Shown: positions 26,938 to 35,966, numbered from the stretch's first letter. The stretch: DNA of 64,000 bases from Helicovermis profundi (GCF_033097505.1 NZ_AP028654.1:884001-948000); one strand, 5' to 3'. The notes: a model not told the origin generated them from the letters alone. Numbers and translations are program-made.

Positions 26938-27831
26938 CTTATCTCTATTATATTGATAAGAGTATGTGCTTGTAAGGGGTTTGGGAGCCGTGCGACCTAT
27001 CTAATCTTCGATTAGCTAAGTCACGGGCATTTTGCCCTATAATAAAAAACATAAAGCAATAAAAATGCTAAATTCTTGCATTTTTATTTACTATATTGAT
27101 AAAAGTATGTGCTTGTAAGGGTTTAAAAGCCGTGCGACCTATCTAATCTTCGATTAGCTAAGTCACGGGCATTTTGCCCTATAATAAAAAACATAAAAGA
27201 ATAAAACTGTTAAATGCTTACAGTTTTATTGCTTTATTGTTAAAGTGTGTGTGGTTGTAAGGGTTTAAAAGCCGTGCGACCTATCTAATCTTCGATTAGC
27301 TAAGTCACGGGCACTTTGCCCTATAATAAAAAACATAAAAGAATAAAACTGTTAAATGCTTACAGTTTTATTGTTTTATTGTTAAAGTGTGTGTGGTTGT
27401 AAGGGTTTAAAAGCCGTGCGACCTATCTAATCTTCGATTAGCTAAGTCACGGGCACTTTGCCCTATAATAAAAAACATAAAGCAATAAAAATGCTAAATT
27501 CTTGCATTTTTATTTACTATATTGATAAAAGTATGTGGTTGTAAGGGTTTAAAAGCCGTGCGACCTATCTAATCTTCGATTAGCTAAGTTACGGGCATTT
27601 TGCCCTATAATAAAAAACATAAAACAATAAAACTGTTAAATGCTTACAGTTTTATTGTTTTATTGTTAAAGTGTGTGTGGTTGTAAGGGTTTAAAAGCCG
27701 TGCGACCTATCTAATCTTCGATTAGCTAAGTCACGGGCACTTTGCCCTATAATAAAAAACATAAAAGAATAAAACTGTTAAATGCTTACAGTTTTATTCT
27801 TTTATGTTTTTTATTGCACGGCTTTTTTTTA
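26938..27831 (+). repeat. Six tandem copies of a 142-bp structured repeat (candidate noncoding RNA array)
   Basis: Cores begin with TGTAAGG at 26971, 27114, 27256, 27399, 27540 and 27682, spaced 141-143 bases. Each holds GCCGTG paired with CACGG, an inner CTAATC/GATTAG stem with a TTC loop, an outer TTGTA-GGG/CCCTATAA pairing, and GGGC/GCCC. Spacers carry a hairpin in two versions: ATAAAAATGC/GCATTTTTAT and AATAAAACTGT/ACAGTTTTATT. These covary, which argues for an RNA. Copy 5 has CACGG changed to TACGG, keeping a G-U pair. No open frame or promoter is evident before copy 1. The family is not one I recognise. Confidence 0.9.
27754..27831 (+). terminator. Terminator ending the 142-bp array
   Basis: After copy 6 the spacer hairpin is extended to a perfect 25-bp stem with its T-run. 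A second sequence, GCACGGCTTTT (27816-27826), is the exact complement of AAAAGCCGTGC (27693-27703) in copy 6 and is followed by more T. The transcript could end at either, and the second can compete with the core stem of copy 6. Confidence 0.75.
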
Positions 27832-27865
27832 TCGCGAAACTTAATATATTTGTAACTTCAAATGG

Positions 27866-27894
27866 CTTACAATTTCTTTGTTTTGTATTATAAT
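27866..27894 (+). promoter_or_regulatory. Promoter of ftsEX operon
   Basis: CTTACA (27866-27871) and TATAAT (27889-27894) are 17 bases apart, 38 bases before ftsE. It lies after the array terminator, so ftsEX need not be read through from the array. Confidence 0.65.
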
Positions 27895-27931
27895 GTAAAT
27901 GGTAGTGTTATTTTTATGTAGGAGTGATTTA

Positions 27932-28618
27932 ATGATAAAACTTGAGAGAGTTTCTAAAAAATATAAGAATGGAACTTATGCTCTTCAGGGTGTGAGTTTA
28001 AATATAAAAAAGGGCGATTTTGTTTTTTTTGTTGGTCCTAGTGGTGCTGGTAAATCAACCTTGGTTAAACTTTTATTAAAAGAAGAAAATGTTACTTCTG
28101 GAAAAATTATTGTTGATAAAAAGGATGTAACTCATATACATAATCGTAGGATACCTTTTCTTAGAAGAAAAATGGGAGTAGTTTTTCAAGATTTTAGACT
28201 TCTTCCTAATAAAACAGTGTATGAGAATGTTGCTTTTGCTATGGAGATAATTGAAGCTAGTCATAGAGATATTAGAAGTCAAGTGCCTATGATTCTTAGT
28301 ATAGTTGGTCTTAGTGATAAACAGAAAAGTTATCCTAGTCAGCTTTCCGGAGGAGAACAGCAAAGAGTTTCGATTGCGAGAGCGATTGTAAATAATCCTC
28401 CCATACTTATTGCTGATGAACCTACTGGAAATTTAGATCCTGAAAATTCATGGGAAATTATGAAATTGCTTAAATCTATTAATAGAAGAGGAACGACGGT
28501 TATAATGGCGACTCATGATAAAGAAATTGTTGATATTATGAAGCAAAGAGTTGTTGAACTTAAAAAAGGAAGGATTTTAAGGGACGAAGAAAAGGGAGGC
28601 TACGGTTATGAAGGTTAG
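27932..28618 (+). CDS. ftsE: Cell-division ATPase FtsE
   Basis: A 228-residue ABC ATPase that energises FtsX to switch on cell-wall hydrolases. Walker A is GPSGAGKSTLVK (about residues 35-46), the signature is LSGGEQQRVSIARAI, Walker B is ILIADEPTGNLD, and the FtsE-typical QDFRLLPNKTVYENV is present. AGGAG at 27919 selects ATG 27932. It overlaps ftsX by eleven bases. The M23 protein two genes later is a probable target. Confidence 0.96.
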   Translation: MIKLERVSKKYKNGTYALQGVSLNIKKGDFVFFVGPSGAGKSTLVKLLLKEENVTSGKIIVDKKDVTHIHNRRIPFLRRKMGVVFQDFRLLPNKTVYENVAFAMEIIEASHRDIRSQVPMILSIVGLSDKQKSYPSQLSGGEQQRVSIARAIVNNPPILIADEPTGNLDPENSWEIMKLLKSINRRGTTVIMATHDKEIVDIMKQRVVELKKGRILRDEEKGGYGYEG

Positions 28619-29504
28619 GACTGTAAGTTATACCTTTAGGGAGAGTATTAAAAATTTATGGAGAAATCGTGCTATGAGTATGGCATCATTATCTTCAGTA
28701 GCTGCAACTCTATTAATTCTTGGAATTATATATATTCTTATAATTAATATCAATAGTTTAGCTGATGGTGTTAAAGATCAATTTGACACAATAAATATAT
28801 ATTTATCAGATAATTTAACCTTAGATGACGTTAATACAATTGGTGATGAAATTTATAAACTTGAAGGGGTAAAAGATATAACGTTTGAAACAAAAGAACA
28901 AGCTTTAGAAAAATATAAAGTCGAATGGGGAGATAACGGATATTTATTAGACGGTCTTGAATCGAATCCTCTTCCAAATTCCTACATAATAACTTTAAAA
29001 GATATTGGATATGCAAATTATGTTGTAAATAAAATAAAAAAAATGAATGGAGTAGAAGAGGTAAAATATTATCAAGATATTATTGTAAAAATGATGAGTA
29101 TTGCAAAGTTTGTTAGAAATGTTGGAGTGGGATTAATATTTATACTTATTGCAATTTCCACGTTTATTATTAATAATACGATCAAGTTAGCTCTTAATTC
29201 GAGAAAAACAGAAATTAGTATTATGAAATACGTAGGTGCTACTAGTTGGTTTGTTAAGTGGCCATTTTTACTTGAAGGAACATTTTTAGGTATTATGGGT
29301 GCTCTTGTTTCAACTGGTATAATATATTTTATTTACAAATATACTTTTGTTTTATTTACTAGTCATTTTTACGTTTTGATTGCAGCATATATTGTTAATG
29401 TCGATATCGTTATTAAAAATTTATTGATTATTTTTGTAATTATTGGTGCGGGTATTGGAGCACTTGGAAGCATATGGTCTATGAAAAAATACTTAGAAGT
29501 TTAG
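28608..29504 (+). CDS. ftsX: Cell-division membrane protein FtsX
   Basis: A 298-residue membrane protein. One helix (about 20-45) is followed by an outside domain of about 120 residues, then three helices. The segments RESIKNLWRNRAMSMASLSSVAATLLILG and EISIMKYVGATSWFVKWPFLLEG are typical. Together with FtsE it transmits ATP hydrolysis to extracellular hydrolase activators. It lies nine bases before the M23 gene, in the same operon. Confidence 0.95.
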   Translation: MKVRTVSYTFRESIKNLWRNRAMSMASLSSVAATLLILGIIYILIININSLADGVKDQFDTINIYLSDNLTLDDVNTIGDEIYKLEGVKDITFETKEQALEKYKVEWGDNGYLLDGLESNPLPNSYIITLKDIGYANYVVNKIKKMNGVEEVKYYQDIIVKMMSIAKFVRNVGVGLIFILIAISTFIINNTIKLALNSRKTEISIMKYVGATSWFVKWPFLLEGTFLGIMGALVSTGIIYFIYKYTFVLFTSHFYVLIAAYIVNVDIVIKNLLIIFVIIGAGIGALGSIWSMKKYLEV

Positions 29505-29513
29505 GAGGCTCAT

Positions 29514-30659
29514 ATGAAAAAAAGTAGACAATTTATACTAGTGATTTTGATGCTTTCTATGGTTTTTATGTATTCAAGTTTTGTATTTGCAAATGCAGAT
29601 AGTGATATTGAACTTAAACAAAGTGAGCTTAAAAATATTAATAACAAGCTTAAGGAAATTGAAAAATCTAAGACGAAACTTAAAAAAAACAAGAATGAAA
29701 TACTTAATAAAATTAATGGTATAGAAGATAATGTAAAAAACCTTGAAGGTGAACTTAATTTAATAAATAATAATGTTGAAAAATTAACTGTTGGTATCGC
29801 AGATACAGAAAATATTCTTAAAGATGCCACTGTAAAGTTAGAAGATAAAAAAACTCTTGTAAATGATAGACTTAGAATTATGTATAAATCAGGTTCAGTA
29901 GGCTATATGGAAGTATTACTTGGTGCTGAGAGTTTTTCTGATTTACTTACAAGAATGGATATGATACAAAAGATTTATGAACATGATAAAAATATGATTT
30001 CATATATGAAAGAACAAAAAAATTTAATAATTGAAAAAAAGAATAAATTATCTGATGAAAAAATTAAATATCAGGAGTTAATTAATGATAGAGAGACTAA
30101 AAAAATTCAACTTAGCACAAGCTTGAAAAAATTAAATTCTACTCAGATTAAATTAAAAAAAGATTATTCGGCTTTAGAGGAACAAGAAGATAATTTACTT
30201 AAAGATGCAAATGAAGTAACAAATATTATAAAAAAATTAAAATTAGCTAAAAATTATGTTGGTGGCAAAATGGCGTGGCCTACGCCAGGATATACGAGAA
30301 TAACTTCACCTTTTGGCTATAGAATTCATCCAATAACTCATAAGAAAAAGCTTCATACAGGAATAGATATTGCAATTCCCTATGGTGAAAAAATATATGC
30401 AGCTCAAAGTGGTACAATTATTTATGCTGGATGGTTTGGAGGCTATGGAAAAGCAGTTATGATTGATCATGGTGGTGGATATGTTACTTTGTATGGACAT
30501 AATTCGAAATTACTAGTTAAAGTTGGACAAAAAGTAAAAAGAGGAGAGGCGATATCGAAGTGCGGTACGACTGGTGCTTCAACGGGTCCTCATTTACATT
30601 TTGAAGTTAGAGAAAATGGAAAATATGTAAATCCTTTAAAATGGGTAGTGCCGTATTAA
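29514..30659 (+). CDS. Secreted coiled-coil M23 peptidase (EnvC/PcsB-like)
   Basis: A 381-residue exported protein. A signal peptide of about 25 residues is followed by a coiled coil of about 200 residues, then a LytM/M23 domain from about 260. The zinc ligands are in LHTGIDIA (H, D) and HLHFE (H), with the catalytic histidine region YGHNSKL. In many bacteria such coiled-coil proteins bind FtsX and either activate amidases or cut peptidoglycan themselves; the ligands are intact here. RBS GGAGG is at 29503-29507. It sits in the ftsEX operon. Confidence 0.93.
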   Translation: MKKSRQFILVILMLSMVFMYSSFVFANADSDIELKQSELKNINNKLKEIEKSKTKLKKNKNEILNKINGIEDNVKNLEGELNLINNNVEKLTVGIADTENILKDATVKLEDKKTLVNDRLRIMYKSGSVGYMEVLLGAESFSDLLTRMDMIQKIYEHDKNMISYMKEQKNLIIEKKNKLSDEKIKYQELINDRETKKIQLSTSLKKLNSTQIKLKKDYSALEEQEDNLLKDANEVTNIIKKLKLAKNYVGGKMAWPTPGYTRITSPFGYRIHPITHKKKLHTGIDIAIPYGEKIYAAQSGTIIYAGWFGGYGKAVMIDHGGGYVTLYGHNSKLLVKVGQKVKRGEAISKCGTTGASTGPHLHFEVRENGKYVNPLKWVVPY

Positions 30660-30713
30660 ATAAGTAGCTACATTAAAAAAATAGTAATATACTAAATAAA
30701 AGGAATGATAAAA

Positions 30714-31901
30714 ATGATGAAGAAAAGAAACGCAGCGCTAATCGTAGTACTTTCAATAATACTGTCTGCCATAGTAACATTCACTTTTAGTAATGTCGTA
30801 CAAATAAAAATGGATGATAAAGTTGTGCTTACAAAAGATGATTATAACTACTTAATATCACTTAAAAATAGATATTCAAAAATTGAAAAATTAAAGGCTT
30901 ATATTGATAAAAATTATTATATCCCTGTTGATGATAGTGTTTTTCAAGATGCAATGATTAAAGGTATGTTTTCTTCTTTAAATGACCCATATTCGGTATA
31001 CTTTGATAAAAAAGCTTTTAAAGATTTTAATGAGCAAACGTCTGGTAAATATGCAGGAATTGGTATAATTGTATCTATTAATGATGATGGTTTAATTGAA
31101 ATTATCTCACCAATTGAAGATACTCCAGGTGAAAAAGCTGGATTACTTCCAGGGGACAAAATTATTAAAGTAAATGGAGTGGTTGTTGGAAAAGATAACT
31201 ATGCAAAAGCTATTGATATTATGAAAGGTGAACCTAATACTGATGTTACAATTACGGTATCAAGAGAAGGCCAAGATCCTTTTGATTTAGTTATAACTAG
31301 AGAAATAATTACTGTTAAAGCCGTTAAATCTAAAGTATTAGATAATGATATCGGATATATTAGAATTACTTCATTTGATACATCTTCGCATGATGAATTT
31401 AAAGATCATTTAAAAGAGCTCACAGATAAAAATATTAAAGGTTTAATAATTGATTTAAGAAATAACCCTGGCGGGTCACTTTATTCAGTTGATAAGATTG
31501 CTGATATGCTTTTAGGAGAGCAAGTAATAGTTTATACTGAAGATAGAGCAGGAAAAAAAGAATATTACAGATCTGATCCACGAAAAGTCAATGTTCCTAT
31601 AGCAGTCCTTGTAAATAAGGGAAGTGCTAGTGCGTCAGAAATTCTTACAGGTGCAATAAAAGACTCTGGTTCAGGAACAATAATTGGAACACAAACTTAT
31701 GGAAAGGGTGTAGTTCAAACAGTTAATCCGCTTGATGATGAAACAGGATTTAAACTTACTACTTCACAATATTTTACACCGAATGGAAATAATATTAATA
31801 AAATTGGTATTACACCAGATATTATAATTGAAAAAACAGACAAAGGTGACAACCAATTAGATAAAGCATTAGAAGTTATTAAAAATAAAATGATCAAATA
31901 A
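30714..31901 (+). CDS. S41-family C-terminal processing peptidase
   Basis: A 395-residue CtpA/CtpB-type serine protease. An N-terminal anchor (about residues 8-28) is followed by a PDZ domain (SGKYAGIGIIVSINDDGLIEIISPIEDTPGEKAGLLPGDKII) and the S41 core. The catalytic serine is in NKGSASASEIL and the lysine in GTQTYGKGVVQT. AAAGGA at 30700-30705 favours ATG 30714 over the in-frame ATG 30705. In this operon it may process the division or cell-wall proteins. Confidence 0.94.
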   Translation: MMKKRNAALIVVLSIILSAIVTFTFSNVVQIKMDDKVVLTKDDYNYLISLKNRYSKIEKLKAYIDKNYYIPVDDSVFQDAMIKGMFSSLNDPYSVYFDKKAFKDFNEQTSGKYAGIGIIVSINDDGLIEIISPIEDTPGEKAGLLPGDKIIKVNGVVVGKDNYAKAIDIMKGEPNTDVTITVSREGQDPFDLVITREIITVKAVKSKVLDNDIGYIRITSFDTSSHDEFKDHLKELTDKNIKGLIIDLRNNPGGSLYSVDKIADMLLGEQVIVYTEDRAGKKEYYRSDPRKVNVPIAVLVNKGSASASEILTGAIKDSGSGTIIGTQTYGKGVVQTVNPLDDETGFKLTTSQYFTPNGNNINKIGITPDIIIEKTDKGDNQLDKALEVIKNKMIK

Positions 31902-31930
31902 TTATTGTATAATTATTTTAGGAGAAGTTA

Positions 31931-33043
31931 ATGAAAAAAGTTATGAATATTCCATATATTAGATTGTTACCTATGGTAGTGATTTCAATATTAGCGTTTA
32001 AAATTATAAATCAAATGGGAGATGTTAGTAGGTATATTAATGCTTTTATTAATATATTAGTTCCATTCTTTTGGGCTTTTGCAATCGCTTTTATTGCTCA
32101 TCCGTTGATGAGTAAAATTGAAAAAAAATTTAAAGTTTCGAGAAATATTAGCTTAATAATTGTATATACTATTTTGTTTAGTTTGTTAATTATGGTTATT
32201 TTATTTGTTTTACCAAGTATTGTAAAAAGTATAAAAGATATAATGGAAAATATTCCTATGTATGTTTCATCAATTGAAAATTTCTTGAAGACTAATTCTA
32301 TTGATGTTTCACAGTTTAAGACTTTTGATGCATTCAAGAATTTTGATTACAAAAACATTGATAATACTCTTAAGAATTTAGAAAAGTATTTTAATGTTCT
32401 TTCAGGAGTTTTAACAAGTGTTATTAATGTTACTTCTAGTATATTTAAACTTTTAATTGGTGTTATTATTTCGATTTATTTATTAAAAGATAGAGAAAAA
32501 TTTAAATTGTCTTTTAAAAAAACAATTTATGCTTTTTTAAAAAAAGATTTTGCTGAAAAAATAATACAACTAGGAAGAGAATCGAGGGATATATTTTCAA
32601 GTTTTTTTATGGGCAAATTATTGGATTCATTAATTATTGGAACTATAGCTTTTGTTGGATTTTTAATAATGGGTGCACCATATGCAACTCTTTTAGGACT
32701 TATTATAGGTATCACAAATATGATACCATATTTTGGACCATTTATTGGTGCAGTTCCAGTAGTACTTTTGGTGATATTTCAAAGTCCTATAACTGCCTTA
32801 TATGCAGCGATATTTATACTAATATTACAACAGTTTGATGGATATATATTAGGGCCCAAAATACTAGGTGATTCAGTAGGTGTAACACCATTTTGGATAA
32901 TACTTGCAATTATAATAGGCGGAGGCTTATTCGGAGTACTAGGAATGTTCCTTGGAGTACCAACATTTGCGGTTTTAAGAGTTCATTATCTAAAATATAT
33001 AGATAAAACACTTGAATATAAAGGAATAAAAGAAATAAAATAA
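31931..33043 (+). CDS. AI-2E/PerM-family membrane protein
   Basis: A 370-residue permease-like protein with about seven to eight helices. The segments GAPYATLLGLIIGITNMIPYFGPFIGAVPV and GGGLFGVLGMFLGVPTFAVLR are typical of this family, which includes AI-2 exporters and sodium-proton antiporters in other species. Its function is not settled. The last two bases of the stop codon lie in the left direct repeat beside the IS, so the target duplication begins at the gene end without breaking the gene. Confidence 0.9.
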   Translation: MKKVMNIPYIRLLPMVVISILAFKIINQMGDVSRYINAFINILVPFFWAFAIAFIAHPLMSKIEKKFKVSRNISLIIVYTILFSLLIMVILFVLPSIVKSIKDIMENIPMYVSSIENFLKTNSIDVSQFKTFDAFKNFDYKNIDNTLKNLEKYFNVLSGVLTSVINVTSSIFKLLIGVIISIYLLKDREKFKLSFKKTIYAFLKKDFAEKIIQLGRESRDIFSSFFMGKLLDSLIIGTIAFVGFLIMGAPYATLLGLIIGITNMIPYFGPFIGAVPVVLLVIFQSPITALYAAIFILILQQFDGYILGPKILGDSVGVTPFWIILAIIIGGGLFGVLGMFLGVPTFAVLRVHYLKYIDKTLEYKGIKEIK

Positions 33044-33281
33044 CGTTATAGAAATATTTATTTTTGCAAGGTAGAATAAAATGTATATAAAATAATACTT
33101 CACACCAAAACTAGGTGTAAGTCGTATTATTTTATATACATTTTTATTAACAAGGTAAAGTCAAAAAATAGCCATCTAAAGTATGAAATTATGAATTTGT
33201 ATTTAATTTATTAAGGTAAAAAGAGACGCCATGCACTTGTTTCTGGCATAAGATACCGTCATAAAAGTGTATGTTTTATAA
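33042..33281 (+). repeat. Left 240-bp direct repeat flanking the IS (target-site duplication)
   Basis: This 240-bp sequence looks identical by eye to 35181-35420 on the other side of the IS. It holds a hairpin at 33078-33145 and the beginning of the first 83-bp repeat unit. IS1634-family elements are known for unusually long target duplications. Confidence 0.9.
33078..33145. terminator. Long hairpin terminator behind the AI-2E gene
   Basis: AAAATGTATATAAAATAATAC and GTATTATTTTATATACATTTT form a stem of about 20 bp, with an inner ACACC/GGTGT. A copy at 35217-35284 belongs to the right direct repeat. The loop order is the reverse complement of that at 35841-35913. Confidence 0.75.
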
Positions 33282-35180
33282 CCTGAGTTTGACACTTTTT
33301 AAAATACAAAACCAGCTATAACGTTGATTTATCAATATTTATCTGGTTTTGTATTTTGTTTTTTTGTGTTGTACGACAATTCTTTTTTCCAATTTCTAAG
33401 TTGTTCAATTCTGACTTTGCTATAATTTAATGATACGTCAAATAGTTTTTCTATATCTCTAAAAACGTCATTTTGTTTATTTAGTGAATATAATCCATTT
33501 CCAATTTTTCTGCACGTTGCATTTTTTAACGTTTCTTGTATTCTTCTAATTGAATATTTATTATCTAGTTTCATCTCTAATATTCTACTAATTAGAAGTG
33601 CTATGAAGCATACTAAAAAATGTCCTTCTATGTGGTCTTGATTTTTTACATAAACCGGTCTACCTTCTAAATCCGTTTTTAGCACTCTGAAACTTTCTTC
33701 TATTTTCCATAGTCCACGATATTTTTTTATAACTTCTTCATTATTAAGATCAAGTTCACTAGTTACTATTGTATAATAACCATCTAGACTTACGTCTCTT
33801 TTATATTTTTCTTCATCAAACTCTATATATGGCTCTATATCCTTTATTTCACCTGTTTTTTTATCTAGATTTTGTAACTTTAAATATTTTTTTATACCAT
33901 AACTATTTGATGATTTATACTTTGATGGCGACTCTAAATATGTGGTAATTCTTTCTTCTAACTTTTCTCTTTTATGTTTTTCTCTATCATCAAAATTTTT
34001 TGACCAGAAACAAACTACTTTTTCTTTTAAAATAATTTTTTCTCCATTTTCATCTTTTGTTTCTCTTTCTCTAAAAAATGATTTTATTTTAAAGGTTCCA
34101 TTTGGATTACATGCATAACCTTCATCTGATAATACTTCATCCATAAATGCTTTAGACGTACCTCTTATTTTCTGTGAAACGATGTAACCATCATTCTTAG
34201 ATTTTAAATAAGCCAGATTTTTACCACTATTCAAACCTTTATCAGCAGTTAATATAACTCTTCCAAAGTTATATTGTTTTCTCATATTTTTAATGAATGG
34301 AATAAGTGTACTACTATCATGAGTATTACCAGGAAACAAATCATAAGCTATTGGTAAACCATTTGAATCTATAAGTAAACCCATTTGAACGATTGGCGTA
34401 CTCTTTTTTTCTTTTGATGGTCCCTTTTTCTTTAAATCATCTTCTATTTCCGTTTCAAAATAATAATTTGTAACATCATAAAAAACAAGTGATGTATCTC
34501 GACCATAAGTCTCTGAAACTTTTTTATTTAAATGATTTTGTAAATCTATTTTTATTTCTGAAAGATTTGATAATGATTTGTAGACTGATTTTAAAGCTAC
34601 ATTAAATTCTTTAAAGTATTCATCCTGATGAGCTACAGTAGCTTTTTTACTCATTGGATTAAGTATTCTAGAAAAAGTAAGTAATCTCAGTATTTCATCA
34701 AGATCATATTTAAAGTTTTTTTCAAATTTATATTTTTTTATAAATTCAGCTATTTCAAGACTTTTATAGATGTTGTCTAAGAAAAAATATCCATAATTTT
34801 TATCTGTTTCTTGTTCAGAATTTGCCTTTAAAAGGTTATGAGTAATAACTACTTCGTTTTTTTTCATATTTTTAGCTTCAAATTTTAATTTTTCTAATAT
34901 GTTTGGATCTTTAGCTTCTAATTCTTCTAAATTTCCATATTTTTTAATTGTTCTTTGTTTAGACTTACCAGTTTTATCTCTATATCCCTCAACTAAATAA
35001 ACTTTTGTAAATTTAGATTTTTTACTTGTTGTTAATTTTATAAACATAAAAGTATCACCCATTATTATTATATCACATTGTAGCACACCGTACAACAAAT
35101 TATTTTAAATTTCAGCATAAAAAAACGCCTAAAATTCAATCTTTAGACGTATTTTTTTTATTTTAAGTGTCAAACTCAGG
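33282..35180 (-). mobile_element. IS1634-family insertion sequence, 1,899 bp, complete
   Basis: The left end is CCTGAGTTTGACACTT and the right end is its inverse AAGTGTCAAACTCAGG, giving 16-bp terminal inverted repeats with partial pairing beyond. Inside is one intact transposase on the minus strand. The element is flanked by a 240-bp direct repeat. The transposase is uninterrupted and the flanks look identical, so the insertion is probably recent and may be active. Confidence 0.93.
33332..35047 (-). CDS. IS1634-family DDE transposase
   Basis: A 571-residue transposase. The catalytic D, D and E are expected in LVFYDVTNYYFE, VILTADKGLNSG and LWKIEESFRVLKTDLEGRPVYV; the last contains the family Y-to-K spaced signature after E. 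The N-terminal FIKLTTSKKSKFTKVYLVEGYRDKTGKSKQ resembles other members. GGGTGAT on the minus strand precedes ATG 35045-35047. A minus-strand promoter TTGTAC-17-TATAAT lies just upstream. No frameshift or stop is seen. Confidence 0.95.
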   Translation of the reverse strand: MFIKLTTSKKSKFTKVYLVEGYRDKTGKSKQRTIKKYGNLEELEAKDPNILEKLKFEAKNMKKNEVVITHNLLKANSEQETDKNYGYFFLDNIYKSLEIAEFIKKYKFEKNFKYDLDEILRLLTFSRILNPMSKKATVAHQDEYFKEFNVALKSVYKSLSNLSEIKIDLQNHLNKKVSETYGRDTSLVFYDVTNYYFETEIEDDLKKKGPSKEKKSTPIVQMGLLIDSNGLPIAYDLFPGNTHDSSTLIPFIKNMRKQYNFGRVILTADKGLNSGKNLAYLKSKNDGYIVSQKIRGTSKAFMDEVLSDEGYACNPNGTFKIKSFFRERETKDENGEKIILKEKVVCFWSKNFDDREKHKREKLEERITTYLESPSKYKSSNSYGIKKYLKLQNLDKKTGEIKDIEPYIEFDEEKYKRDVSLDGYYTIVTSELDLNNEEVIKKYRGLWKIEESFRVLKTDLEGRPVYVKNQDHIEGHFLVCFIALLISRILEMKLDNKYSIRRIQETLKNATCRKIGNGLYSLNKQNDVFRDIEKLFDVSLNYSKVRIEQLRNWKKELSYNTKKQNTKPDKY

Positions 35181-35420
35181 AACGTTATAGAAATATTTAT
35201 TTTTGCAAGGTAGAATAAAATGTATATAAAATAATACTTCACACCAAAACTAGGTGTAAGTCGTATTATTTTATATACATTTTTATTAACAAGGTAAAGT
35301 CAAAAAATAGCCATCTAAAGTATGAAATTATGAATTTGTATTTAATTTATTAAGGTAAAAAGAGACGCCATGCACTTGTTTCTGGCATAAGATACCGTCA
35401 TAAAAGTGTATGTTTTATAA
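35181..35420 (+). repeat. Right 240-bp direct repeat flanking the IS
   Basis: Second copy of the sequence at 33042-33281, with no difference that I could find by eye. It leads directly into the 83-bp repeat array. Confidence 0.9.
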
Positions 35421-35864
35421 GGTAGAAAAAAATATGTATAAAATAATACGCCATGCACTTGTTTCTGGCATAAGATACCGTCATAAAAGTGTATGTTTTA
35501 TAAGGTAGAAAAAAATATGTATAAAATAATACGCCATGCACTTGTTTCTGGCATAAGATACCGTCATAAAAGTGTATGTTTTATAAGGTAGAAAAAAATA
35601 TGTATAAAATAATACGCCATGCACTTGTTTCTGGCATAAGATACCGTCATAAAAGTGTATGTTTTATAAGGTAGAAAAAAATATGTATAAAATAATACGC
35701 CATGCACTTGTTTCTGGCATAAGATACCGTCATAAAAGTGTATGTTTTATAAGGTAGAAAAAAATATGTATAAAATAATACGCCATGCACTTGTTTCTGG
35801 CATAAGATACCGTCATAAAAGTGTATGTTTTACAAGGTAGAAAAAAATATGTATAAAATAATAC
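35367..35864 (+). repeat. Six tandem copies of an 83-bp repeat
   Basis: GCCATGCAC begins at 35367, 35450, 35533, 35616, 35699 and 35782, exactly 83 bases apart; units look nearly identical. A first partial copy is in the left direct repeat at 33228. ATGCACTT pairs with AAGTGTAT in each unit with one wobble, and GCCA can pair with TGGC. Each unit also carries the 5' arm of the closing hairpin at 35841. No open frame spans the array. I do not recognise the unit. Confidence 0.9.
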
Positions 35865-35913
35865 GCCTTACACCTGATTTTGGTGTGAAGTATTATTTTA
35901 TACATATTTTTTT
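35841..35913. terminator. Closing hairpin of the 83-bp array
   Basis: A 23-bp stem joins the segment at 35841-35864 to that at 35891-35913, with an inner ACACC/GGTGT and T-run. Its centre (CTTACACC-TGATTTT-GGTGTGAAG) is close to the reverse complement of the centre of the hairpin at 33078-33145. Confidence 0.78.
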
Positions 35914-35917
35914 CCAT

Positions 35918-35946
35918 TTGACGAAATATAAAAAAAATAATATAAT
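35918..35946 (+). promoter_or_regulatory. uvrBAC promoter
   Basis: TTGACG (35918-35923) and TATAAT (35941-35946) are 17 bases apart. A sequence CGAACATATGTTTG follows at 35953-35966. It is the CGAAC-N4-GTTCG type of LexA/SOS box in outline (CGAACATATGTTTG), so SOS control is likely. Confidence 0.8.
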
Positions 35947-35952
35947 AAAAAA

Positions 35953-35966
35953 CGAACATATGTTTG
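35953..35966 (+). promoter_or_regulatory. Candidate LexA (SOS) box before uvrB
   Basis: CGAACATATGTTTG has the Gram-positive LexA box form CGAACRNRYGTTYG: all positions fit. It lies a few bases downstream of the predicted start of transcription, and uvrB is an SOS gene in Bacillus and Clostridia. Confidence 0.85.

Noticed and set aside
26938-27831. CRISPR array or GEMM (c-di-GMP) riboswitch
   Set aside because: Units are 142 bases and the spacers are of two repeating types rather than unique, and no cas genes exist. The GEMM tetraloop and receptor sequences are not present despite the EAL gene nearby.
35367-35864. CRISPR array
   Set aside because: The whole 83-base unit repeats; there are no unique spacers.
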